Origin: Cupriavidus sp. WGlv3
GTDB taxonomy: Bacteria; Pseudomonadota; Gammaproteobacteria; Burkholderiales; Burkholderiaceae
NCBI RefSeq assembly: GCF_023952475.1
Contig: NZ_JALHRX010000022.1
Coordinates: 1-64,000 of the forward strand
Direction: 5' to 3'
DNA length: 64,000 bases
Under the pieces are notes generated by a model, which did not search any database, was not told the DNA's origin, and was given only the letters and a program-made list of their open reading frames with translations. The stretch's first letter is position 1. Each line of letters begins with the position of its first letter. The translations under genes and the position numbers were made by a program. Positions 1-7,940 of the stretch are shown piece by piece.

Positions 1-753
1 AACATCGGCCTGCAGCTGACGGCGGGGCAGAATGATATCGATATCCAGGCGCAGCACGATTTGTTAAAGCTGGCGGCACGGGATGACTTGACCGTGGTGT
101 CGGCCAACATGAACGTGGATTTCGCGGCGGCGAAACGGATCCGCATTGCCACGGCGGGTGGGGCTTCGATATTGATCGAGGGCGGAAATATTACCGTGGA
201 GTGTCCGGGGGCGATTACTTATAAGGCGGCGCAGAGGAAATTCGAAGGGCCGGTGAATAGCGCCTACTCGCTCCCGGAATTTCCGCAAGCCCCGATGCCT
301 TACAAGCCCATGGAATTTCGCATGCGCCTTGCAAATACCCCGGGCGAAGGTGGGCACGCGCTGGCTCACGCGCCCTGGAAGATCGCTGCGGGCGAAGCGC
401 CGCTTGGACTCGGCATGGTGGCTGACGACGAACTGGTGGCACATGGCGTTACTGACGCGGATCGCAACGTGGTGCTCAGCCAGGCCCAGCAGGAAGACCT
501 GGCGCGAGCCTATTGCGCCAGTCCAGCCAACACCTGGCTGGTCTATCCCGGCCAGACCGTACGCGTGCACGTTGCTGAACAGGATCCGTCGTGGACGGAC
601 CAGGAGGCAGCACGCCACGCGCTCAATGCCGGTGATTTCAGCGGTGGCTTGCCGCAATCCATGTCGGACGACAATACCCAGCAACGCCTGCGCTATGCCC
701 GCGATGCGCTGACTGCGGGGTCGTCCAATCAGATCTACAAAAAAACTCAGTAA
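1..753 (+). CDS. vgrG: VgrG C-terminal part (type VI secretion spike), 5' end outside window
   Basis: The frame is open from the first base, so this is the last 250 codons of a longer gene. Repeated short beta-strand segments (QNDIDIQAQHD, LTVVSANMNVDF, GASILIEGGNITVECPGAI) match the DUF2345-type C-terminal extension of VgrG proteins. This region lengthens the trimeric spike needle that carries effectors. A further tail of about 150 residues follows and may contact the effector. The next gene starts 10 bp downstream and encodes a phospholipase D effector, the classic order of a VgrG-linked cargo module. The call rests on the beta-repeat pattern and the neighbours, since the conserved VgrG core lies outside the window. 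Confidence 0.8.
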   Translation, partial: NIGLQLTAGQNDIDIQAQHDLLKLAARDDLTVVSANMNVDFAAAKRIRIATAGGASILIEGGNITVECPGAITYKAAQRKFEGPVNSAYSLPEFPQAPMPYKPMEFRMRLANTPGEGGHALAHAPWKIAAGEAPLGLGMVADDELVAHGVTDADRNVVLSQAQQEDLARAYCASPANTWLVYPGQTVRVHVAEQDPSWTDQEAARHALNAGDFSGGLPQSMSDDNTQQRLRYARDALTAGSSNQIYKKTQ

Positions 754-763
754 ATAAGAAGCT

Positions 764-3751
764 ATGGGTGCGCCAGACAAGCAGGTGTATCAGATCCTTG
801 GTGAAGACCAGAAGGCCGCAAAGACGGCGACATCGGCTCCCGGCTGCTTCGTGCATGGCAAGGACGTTTTCTCCGAGCCCTTGAAGGGCAACGCGGTACA
901 GTTCTTTGTCACGGGGACAGAGTACTTCGACAACGTCGCCAAGGCGATAGAAGGCGCGCAATCCAGCGTCTTCATCACCGGCTGGCAAGTGAATTTCGAT
1001 GTCGTGCTGACGGGAAAGAAGACGCTTTGGACATGCCTGCGCACCGCCGTCCGGAACGGGGCCAGTGTCTATGTCATGCCGTGGATGTCTCCCAAGGTTG
1101 GGGTCGACACGGGAGACCTGGAGACCGCGCTAACGGTGATTCAGCTTAACGCCGGTCTGCCCGCACCGCGGGCCTTCGTCCTGCCGGCAGTATCGCAATG
1201 CGATCAGCCCGGTGCCTTGGGCATTGCCTTCTCGCATCACCAGAAGCTGGTCGTCATCGATAACAAGTTTGCGTACGTGGGTGGCATCGATCTCGCTTAC
1301 GGCCGCCGGGATGATGGCAAGTATTCGCTCAAGGCGGAGGGGCGGCAGGGCAGCGAGTTCTATAACAGCTGCGTGCCGCCGATTCATAGCCTCAGCAGCG
1401 TAGAACAAACGGCATACCTGACACGCGCCGAACTGGTGGCGGCCTGCTTTGATAACAAGGCGGGTCGTGCGGCGCAATTCGTTCTATCCGCACCGATGAA
1501 GCCGCTGGCTGGGGCAATGGACGCGTATTCCGCGGCTAGTGACAAGATCAAGGACGTCAACAAGCAAATCTCTGACTGGTGGGTCACCAGCGACGTCGTA
1601 CCGGAATTCGTCCGCAAGGCTCAGGACAAGGTCATCGATGCGGCCCAGGAAACCTCAGCCGATGTAAGCAAATGGGCGTATCAGCAGCTGGGTGCGACGC
1701 TGCAGACCAAGGTCCAAAAATTGCGTGAATACGGCGGCGCGCAGGTGGCGGACGCCACCACCGCACTGATAGCATGGCTGAATGGCGCCACACTTGATAG
1801 CTTGCCGCCAACCCTGCTGCAGAATACAGCCGATACGATCCAGGCCTTTGTCATGCGCCTGGTGCTGGCCCTGCAAGCAGAAGGCAGCCAGCGCAAGCAG
1901 TGCTATGCAAACCTGGAGAAGCTGGGGAAACTCTTGCCAGCCGGCGGAAAGTGCCCTGACAGCAGCGTACAGCCCCGCATGCCCTGGCATGACGTGCATT
2001 GCCGAATCGAAGGGCCGTCGGTTTATGACCTGAGTCGCAATTTCGTACGGCGCTGGAATGGCGTGGCTCTGCAGTACGAGCGCAGCGATGGCAGGACGGT
2101 CGACGCGCTGCTGCGGCAACTCGGTATCGCGGCTCGTCTCAAGGCACCCCGCATCGGGCCTGCACACCGGCCGGTACGATCCAAGGCTCAGCCAGGGTCA
2201 TGCTGGGTCCAGGTTCTCCGAAGCGCCCCTAAGAAGATGCGTGTGGCCGAAGCAGCCGGAGAGGCGGAAAAGACTGCGCCGAGCGTTGCGGAAAGCAGCT
2301 GCCTGAGCGCAATGCTGAAGAACATCGAAGGCGCGTCGCATTTTATTTACATCGAGGGTCAGTTTTTTCAGTCCGATTATGGGAGCACCATGCTCGGGAA
2401 CGAGGAAGCGGGCGGCGGGGCCCCTGCTTCAGGACCGATGCATGCGTTGATGGATGTCAAAGGCTCGCCGGGATATCAAAAATATGCCGCGCAACTTGGC
2501 ATCCTTGGAGTGCCCCCCGGGCAGATCTATAAGTCCCTCAAGTGGAGCCAGATCGACGACGTCCAGCGGGACATCAGGGGAGGAGGCGCTGACTTTGTCA
2601 ATGACCTGAAACGGGTCCTGGCCACGCAAGCCCAAATTGCTGGATTCAGCGCTCTGGGACCTTCGCAAAAGACCCTGAAGAATCCGATTTGCAAGGCGTT
2701 GGGTGACCGTATTACACGGGCCATCTACGACGGCAAGCCGTTCCATGTCTACATGGTGTTGCCTGTACACCCGGAAGGGACACTGGACACGATCAACATC
2801 ATGACGCAACAGCACCTGACGATGCAGTCGTTGGTGTTTGGGAGCCACAGTCTGGTGAATCGGATTCGGCGCGCGCTGTTGGTGATGAAGTATGTGCGTG
2901 AGCGGAAGATGGAGGTGAAGAGGGCCAGGGAAACGGCGCATTCGGCCAAGTCGCAGGTACTTGATAGAGAAATTCCTCAAGAGGAATGGTCAAAATATCT
3001 CACGTTACTAAATCTACGGAACTGGGATAACCTTGGCGGTCGGCCGGTGACAGAGCAAATTTATGTTCACAGTAAACTCCTAATCGCTGATGATCGTGTG
3101 GTCGTTCTAGGTAGCGCGAACATTAATGATCGTAGCCAACTCGGTGATCGAGATTCAGAGTTGGCCATAGTGGTTCATGATGACAAGTCGACCTCGGCGC
3201 AATTGGACGGCCACAATCCCCAGTCTGTCGGCACGGTCGCTTATAATCTACGTAGAGCATTGTGGAAGAAACATTTTGGGTTAATGGGAAGTGCAGCGCC
3301 CGCAAGGACCCTGGCTTCTTGTCTTGAACAGCCAGCCGCACAAAAGACGTGGGAGTCGATTCAAGAACTAGCGCGAGACAATGCAATCGCGTACCAGAAC
3401 GCGTTTCCGTTTCTGCCTCAGCTGGAGGAGGTTACATCTGTATGGCCGACATGGGATAAGAAAAAGGGCGAGCTGGGCGGCTATATGCCGTTCAATGAAC
3501 GATTCTGGCGCGCCCCTCAGCTGCGTGATGAGAGCTTCACCTGGGATGCAAAGTTATTGTTGCGTGAATGTGTGCCTACCGGGGTCCGAGGCTTCATCTT
3601 GGCGCTGCCGATCATGTGGATGCGAGGCGAAAACAACGATTCGGGAATGAATTTGACTGCGCTTGCTAATGTTGACCCAGGAGTTGGGGGTGATTCCTCA
3701 CAGCAAATGGCCGTATTGGACGCTTTGCTACCGAATAGAGCCAATAGTTGA
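764..3751 (+). CDS. Phospholipase D-family T6SS effector (Tle5-like)
   Basis: A 995-residue protein with two HxKxxxxD (HKD) phospholipase D signatures: H159-K161-D166 in SHHQKLVVID and H769-K771-D776 in VHSKLLIADD, the latter followed by GSANINDRS. Two HKD halves form one PLD active site that cleaves phospholipid headgroups. With an upstream vgrG and a downstream Tli4-like lipoprotein, this fits the Tle5 family of trans-kingdom antibacterial lipase effectors. There is no signal peptide, as expected for T6SS cargo. A central insert of about 500 residues separates the HKD motifs. Base composition drops visibly from about position 2950 onward, inside the second half, suggesting a mosaic gene. 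The ATG at 764 is 10 bp after vgrG. Confidence 0.85.
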   Translation: MGAPDKQVYQILGEDQKAAKTATSAPGCFVHGKDVFSEPLKGNAVQFFVTGTEYFDNVAKAIEGAQSSVFITGWQVNFDVVLTGKKTLWTCLRTAVRNGASVYVMPWMSPKVGVDTGDLETALTVIQLNAGLPAPRAFVLPAVSQCDQPGALGIAFSHHQKLVVIDNKFAYVGGIDLAYGRRDDGKYSLKAEGRQGSEFYNSCVPPIHSLSSVEQTAYLTRAELVAACFDNKAGRAAQFVLSAPMKPLAGAMDAYSAASDKIKDVNKQISDWWVTSDVVPEFVRKAQDKVIDAAQETSADVSKWAYQQLGATLQTKVQKLREYGGAQVADATTALIAWLNGATLDSLPPTLLQNTADTIQAFVMRLVLALQAEGSQRKQCYANLEKLGKLLPAGGKCPDSSVQPRMPWHDVHCRIEGPSVYDLSRNFVRRWNGVALQYERSDGRTVDALLRQLGIAARLKAPRIGPAHRPVRSKAQPGSCWVQVLRSAPKKMRVAEAAGEAEKTAPSVAESSCLSAMLKNIEGASHFIYIEGQFFQSDYGSTMLGNEEAGGGAPASGPMHALMDVKGSPGYQKYAAQLGILGVPPGQIYKSLKWSQIDDVQRDIRGGGADFVNDLKRVLATQAQIAGFSALGPSQKTLKNPICKALGDRITRAIYDGKPFHVYMVLPVHPEGTLDTINIMTQQHLTMQSLVFGSHSLVNRIRRALLVMKYVRERKMEVKRARETAHSAKSQVLDREIPQEEWSKYLTLLNLRNWDNLGGRPVTEQIYVHSKLLIADDRVVVLGSANINDRSQLGDRDSELAIVVHDDKSTSAQLDGHNPQSVGTVAYNLRRALWKKHFGLMGSAAPARTLASCLEQPAAQKTWESIQELARDNAIAYQNAFPFLPQLEEVTSVWPTWDKKKGELGGYMPFNERFWRAPQLRDESFTWDAKLLLRECVPTGVRGFILALPIMWMRGENNDSGMNLTALANVDPGVGGDSSQQMAVLDALLPNRANS

Positions 3752-3776
3752 GTGAGAACACTAGGACTAATGTTTG

Positions 3777-5177
3777 ATGCAGACAAAAATATTGAAGATT
3801 GGCTTCGGACTTCGCGCCATCTTGGTGGTCGCGATACTGACTGGATGTGGCCAAAGCGGGCAAGCAGAAGAGCCAAAGGGAGCAATTGGTACCGATCGAT
3901 TTGGAAACCAAGTTGAGATTCCAAATCCAAGTCGTGAAGATCGACTCGCTGCTACAGCGCCGGGGTATGTCACTCCTGATGGACGGCACATGGAGTGCTT
4001 GGGACGGGTAGTTTTCGACGTGCCCGAGAGGGCCTCCTTTGAATGGGCGATCTCGTCGAAAACTAGTGAATTTGGTACATTTGAAAATTTTATTCAACAC
4101 TTTGATAATGGTACTGGGAAGGGGCACCTTCAACTCGAGACCGAAGAGCTGCGCACCGTGTTTGCGGTATATGGGCCGGTTACGCGGGAACTGAGTGATG
4201 AGTTTTTTGCTTTTAGAGCCATGGAAAACGAGGCCCTATTGCGAAATTCCGTGAATTCATTAAATGCGCAGAAGGAGAAGGAAGAACGTTTTCGACACAA
4301 TCCTCCAGGGCCCAATACAATGGCAAATATTGCCGCCGATATTGCCAAAACCGAGAAAAACATCGCCGATCTGAAGGCTGGTCAATACCGAAAAGTGGTT
4401 GACCTCGGCCGTCCTCATAGCATGGCATTTCGCCATGACCAGCGTCGCGGCGGCGTTTCATACCTGCGTGGGGCGATTATATTAGGTCAACATCTGGTTG
4501 CCTTTGAATCAATGTTACGTGGTGGTGACATTCCGCAATTTGAAGAGCCTACAGAAGCTCAGTGGCAAGTCGCCGAGAACGCTTTGCGCAAACTGATCAG
4601 CCAACTCAAACCCCGTGCCCTCTACGAGATTCCCAAGGATAGAGGATTCTGCCTGCCTTTTGCGTTCCTCGGGGATGACGGCACCTACGGTAACAAGATC
4701 TCCTCTTCTTTCCGGCTCGCCGATAGTCCAGCGGTCATCTACACGCTGAGTGTTGCCGCGATTCCGGGCGGTGGCGCCTCCGAAACCACGCTGCTCAATG
4801 CGACCGGCCGCTCGTCGACCGGGTTGCTCAGCCACTTGCCCGAAGACACAACGGTGAAACAGCGCCTGGGTCCTCGTCCCTCGAAGATTGGATCGCTAAC
4901 TGCAGAGCAGGGCGGCATCGTGGTAGAAGCGAAGCGTCCAGGCCAACCCGCGCGCGAGGGCTATCACGTCTATACCGGATACGCCGGTTGGGCTGGCTCG
5001 CAGATATTGCCGACCATCGAGGTGGTGATGGAGTCGGCAGCCCGGGCCTCCTACCCCAAACTGACGAAGGACGCGCCACCTTACGAGCAGGCGCGCCCAC
5101 GGCTGGATGCCTTGCTCAAGAGCATCCGCCTGCGACGCACGACTCCGCCAATGCCGGAGTTGGTCGGCATCCAATAG
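3777..5177 (+). CDS. Tli4-family immunity lipoprotein for the PLD effector
   Basis: A 466-residue lipoprotein. The N-terminus has basic residues, a hydrophobic stretch and a lipobox ending LTGC (Cys24), so it should be anchored in the periplasm. That is where an incoming Tle5 lipase would have to be neutralised. Size, position directly after the effector, and the C-terminal pattern (ARASYPKL, then LDALLKSIRLR) fit the Tli4 family of Tle immunity proteins. ATG 3777 is preferred over TTG 3774, which immediately precedes it. The first 700 bp are clearly AT-richer than the chromosome, matching the effector's 3' half. This suggests that the two were exchanged as one toxin-immunity unit. The specific pairing is inferred from gene order. 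Confidence 0.75.
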   Translation: MQTKILKIGFGLRAILVVAILTGCGQSGQAEEPKGAIGTDRFGNQVEIPNPSREDRLAATAPGYVTPDGRHMECLGRVVFDVPERASFEWAISSKTSEFGTFENFIQHFDNGTGKGHLQLETEELRTVFAVYGPVTRELSDEFFAFRAMENEALLRNSVNSLNAQKEKEERFRHNPPGPNTMANIAADIAKTEKNIADLKAGQYRKVVDLGRPHSMAFRHDQRRGGVSYLRGAIILGQHLVAFESMLRGGDIPQFEEPTEAQWQVAENALRKLISQLKPRALYEIPKDRGFCLPFAFLGDDGTYGNKISSSFRLADSPAVIYTLSVAAIPGGGASETTLLNATGRSSTGLLSHLPEDTTVKQRLGPRPSKIGSLTAEQGGIVVEAKRPGQPAREGYHVYTGYAGWAGSQILPTIEVVMESAARASYPKLTKDAPPYEQARPRLDALLKSIRLRRTTPPMPELVGIQ

Positions 5178-5236
5178 CGAGGTGGACAGACTGCGCTTTT
5201 CTGACGTTCTAATGGTTCTAACATCGGGTTCGAAGC

Positions 5237-5410
5237 GTGCATGGCTTTATCGCGGATACCTGGAAGCAGGTGGCTAGTGGCGACAGTCTTAAGGAATGCA
5301 TGGCGCAATGGTTAGACACTTTGTGGAATGTGTTGGAGGGGAAGAGTACCGCTCGTGCCGCCATGAGTCCGTTAGCATGGTGTGATCAGCACAGAAGTAC
5401 GTGCGTGTAA
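5237..5410 (+). other. Possible small coding remnant downstream of the T6SS module
   Basis: A 57-codon open frame starting GTG. It has a protein-like composition, with an amphipathic stretch around FIADTWKQVASGDSLKECMA and a Cys-containing tail ending STCV. There is no convincing ribosome binding site and I recognise no family. It lies between the Tli4-like gene and the truncated DUF3304-type gene, so it could be the tail of a degraded cargo or immunity gene. It could also be chance. Confidence 0.3.
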
Positions 5411-5437
5411 TGCTGGAATGGAAGGGCGGAAAGTAAC

Positions 5438-5593
5438 GTGAAGCAAAGGCAAGCCATAATACTGGCGATTGTCCTGACAGGATCAAGCGTGCTGGCTACC
5501 GCCTGCAGCAAGAGCGAGGGATTGCAGCATGATATGGCCGCGTCCAGCATTACTGCCTACAATCATACGCCTGACTATATTCATCAATTCTAA
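5438..5593 (+). pseudogene. Truncated DUF3304-type lipoprotein
   Basis: A GTG-started 51-codon frame encodes a lipoprotein signal peptide (hydrophobic core AIILAIVLTGSSVLA, Cys23) followed by SSITAYNHTPDYIHQF. That segment matches the conserved start of DUF3304 lipoproteins, which often sit beside T6SS phospholipase effectors. The family normally continues with a glycine-rich and Cys-containing domain of 100 or more residues, but here a TAA interrupts right after the first motif. Neither alternative frame downstream restores a recognisable domain. I therefore read it as a decayed extra immunity-type gene. The family assignment is from memory of the motif and is moderate. Confidence 0.5.
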
Positions 5594-5964
5594 CGTGGGC
5601 TTCGATTGCCAGCCTCCGCCATCCTGTATCGACCGATCGCTCGCCGATCCGGCTGCACCGTGGTGCCTGCTGGTGAACACGGCGCTTGAGCTTACGCCGG
5701 CCAGCGTTTTCCTGACTTTCCTTCCGTAGACGCCATGCACGCGGCCTGGGCCGTGTGTGGGTGAACCGCATCGAATTTTTTCCGATCCCATGCACTGACG
5801 CCGGTGGCCCCGGCATGGTTCTTTGCGTGGCGCTTATTTCGGGGCCGGCGGGCGGCGAGCGCCGCGCGGGACGATGATCGGCCGCCTGCAGCAACGCCGG
5901 CATGGGCCTAGAATCGAAATTCCTGTCCAGAAGCGCTGCAAAATCCCCGCTAGGAGCACCACGC
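5594..5964. other. Non-coding stretch before the old-yellow-enzyme gene
   Basis: No supported gene. The first half may be degraded DUF3304-type sequence in other frames (open from 5529 to 5729 in another frame, without a recognisable domain). An imperfect GC-rich inverted repeat at 5738-5757 (CACGCGGCC against GGCCGTGTG) could act as a weak transcription stop. A good Shine-Dalgarno (TAGGAG) lies at the end, ahead of the ATG at 5965. Confidence 0.4.
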
Positions 5965-7080
5965 ATGAGCCAACTGTTCGAGCCGCTCGCCATCGGCGGC
6001 CTCACCCTTGCCAACCGCATCACCATTGCGCCGATGTGCCAGTATTCCGCGCACGACGGCAATGCGGGTGACTGGCACATGATCCACCTGGGTTCGCTGG
6101 CGCTGTCGGGCGCGGGCATGCTGATCGTGGAGGCCACGGCGGTGTCGGCGGAAGGGCGGATCACGCCGCATGACCTGGGCTTGTATTCGGATGACAACGA
6201 AGCGGCGCTGGGCCGCGTGGTCAACGCGATGCGCGCGCATTCGCCGATCGCCATTGCAATCCAGCTGGGGCACGCCGGTCGCAAGGCCTCGAGCCAGGCG
6301 CCATGGGATGGCGGCCAGCAGATTGCCCCCGATGCGCCCGGTGGTTGGCATACGGTGGCGCCTTCCGCGGCGCCGCACGCCGCTGGGGAAGTCGCGCCCG
6401 TGGCGCTGGATCGCGCCGGCATGGACCAGGTGCGCGATGACTTTGTCGCGGCGGCAAGGCGGGCGGCGCGGCTGGGGCTGGATGGCATCGAGATCCACGC
6501 CGCGCATGGCTATCTGCTGCATCAGTTCCTGTCGCCGCTGGCCAACCACCGGGACGACGAATACGGCGGCAGCCTGGAGAACCGCATGCGCTTCCCGATC
6601 GAAGTGTTCGACGCGGTGCGCGAGGCGTTTCCGGCGCAGCGACCGGTGTGGATGCGCATCTCGGCGACCGACTGGGTGCCGGGCGGATGGGACATCGACG
6701 GCACGGTGGCGTTGTCGAAGGCGCTGAAAGCGCGCGGTTGCGCGGCGATCCACGTGACCACCGGCGGCGTCTCGCCGCAGCAGGCGATCAAGCTCGGGCC
6801 CGGCTACCAGGTGCCCTACGCGCAGCGGGTGAAGGCGGAAGTTGGCCTGCCGACGATTGCAGTGGGCCTCATCACCGAGCCAGAGCAGGCCGAAGCGATC
6901 ATCGCCAATCAGGAAGCCGACGCGGTATCGCTGGCGCGTGCCATGCTGTATGACCCCCGCTGGCCCTGGCATGCGGCGGCGCGCCTCGGCGCGAGCGTGC
7001 AGGCGCCGAAGCAATACTGGCGTTCGCAGCCGCGCGAGCTGAAAGACCTGTTCGCCGGTGCGGCGTTTGGACAGCGCTAG
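5965..7080 (+). CDS. NADH:flavin oxidoreductase, old yellow enzyme family (YqjM/NamA-like)
   Basis: A 371-residue FMN-dependent ene-reductase. Family hallmarks include APMCQYSA near residue 27 (the redox-tuning Cys of the YqjM class), the EIHAAHGYLLHQFLSP segment, and DDEYGGSLENRMRF, which shapes the barrel. These enzymes use NAD(P)H to reduce activated C=C bonds, quinones or nitro compounds in the cytoplasm. The ATG at 5965 has a TAGGAG ribosome site; an upstream in-frame ATG at 5902 would add an unconserved 21-residue leader. A VOC-family gene follows 29 bp later on the same strand, so the two may be cotranscribed. Confidence 0.92.
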   Translation: MSQLFEPLAIGGLTLANRITIAPMCQYSAHDGNAGDWHMIHLGSLALSGAGMLIVEATAVSAEGRITPHDLGLYSDDNEAALGRVVNAMRAHSPIAIAIQLGHAGRKASSQAPWDGGQQIAPDAPGGWHTVAPSAAPHAAGEVAPVALDRAGMDQVRDDFVAAARRAARLGLDGIEIHAAHGYLLHQFLSPLANHRDDEYGGSLENRMRFPIEVFDAVREAFPAQRPVWMRISATDWVPGGWDIDGTVALSKALKARGCAAIHVTTGGVSPQQAIKLGPGYQVPYAQRVKAEVGLPTIAVGLITEPEQAEAIIANQEADAVSLARAMLYDPRWPWHAAARLGASVQAPKQYWRSQPRELKDLFAGAAFGQR

Positions 7081-7109
7081 GCTGTCGACCAACAATGTGA
7101 GGAACTGCC

Positions 7110-7532
7110 ATGAAACCGAGGATTACGCTGATCACGCTGGGTGTCGATGACTTGCAGCGTGCGGTGCGCTTCTATCGCGACGGACTTGGCTTGCCTACCG
7201 CGGGCATTGTGGGCGAACAGTTCGAGCACGGCGCGGTGGCGTTCTTTGACCTGCAGGCCGGCCTCAAGCTGGCGCTCTGGCCACGCGCCAGCCTGGCGCA
7301 TGACGCCGGACTGCTGGTAACGCCGCGGGCGCTGACCGATGTCTCGCTGGCCCATAACGTCGCCGACAAGGCCGAAGTCGATGCGGTGATGGCGCAGGCA
7401 CTGACCGCGGGGGCAAGCGTGGTCAAGCCGGCACAGGACACATTCTGGGGCGGATATGCCGGCTACTTCCACGATCCGGACGGGCATCTGTGGGAAATTG
7501 CATGGAACCCCGAGATGCTGCCGGCCGATTGA
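7110..7532 (+). CDS. VOC family (glyoxalase/bleomycin-resistance fold) protein
   Basis: A 140-residue single-domain protein with the two beta-alpha-beta-beta-beta modules of the vicinal oxygen chelate fold. VDDLQRAVRFYRDGLG opens the first half, GGYAGYFHDPDGHLWEIAWNP closes the second, and its Glu is the usual metal-ligand position. Members include glyoxalases, dioxygenases and drug-binding proteins, and the substrate cannot be read from sequence. It follows the ene-reductase by 29 bp with a GAGGAA ribosome site, suggesting a two-gene detoxification operon. Confidence 0.85.
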   Translation: MKPRITLITLGVDDLQRAVRFYRDGLGLPTAGIVGEQFEHGAVAFFDLQAGLKLALWPRASLAHDAGLLVTPRALTDVSLAHNVADKAEVDAVMAQALTAGASVVKPAQDTFWGGYAGYFHDPDGHLWEIAWNPEMLPAD

Positions 7533-7740
7533 GCCGACCCGCACCGCTGCTGGTGCAGCGCCGCAAAGGGATTTCCATAATTGCCACGCGCCGCCGAAGT
7601 GCGGACTATCCTTTGAACAGACAGCCATAGCATGCTGTCGACGGAGCGCCCCCCACGCAGTTCCGCAATACCCCACGCATCCCGCCCCGTTGGCAGCCCA
7701 CCGAAGTAAAGCAATAAGAACAATGGCAAGGGAGACGTCC

Positions 7741-7908
7741 ATGCAAGTCTATGACAGCCTGCTGTATGTGACTGCGATGGTGCTGGTGTGTTTGTATGTG
7801 TATCTGGGCGTGCTGTCCCGCAGCACGGCGATCAGACTCGGATCGCCGGCGATCGTGGCGGGACTGGTGCTGGCCTATTCGCTGTCGCCGCTGCATTCGG
7901 GCGGTTGA
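7741..7908 (+). CDS. Small two-helix membrane protein, unknown function
   Basis: A 55-residue protein with two hydrophobic segments (LLYVTAMVLVCLYVYLGVL and AIVAGLVLAYSLSPL) separated by a short basic loop (SRSTAIRLGS). ATG 7741 is preceded by AAGGGAG. An in-frame ATG at 7723 would add six residues. No family recognised. It converges on the histidine kinase gene 32 bp downstream. Confidence 0.6.
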   Translation: MQVYDSLLYVTAMVLVCLYVYLGVLSRSTAIRLGSPAIVAGLVLAYSLSPLHSGG

Positions 7909-7940
7909 TGGCCCTGACCCCTGCGTGACGGGGGCCTAGT

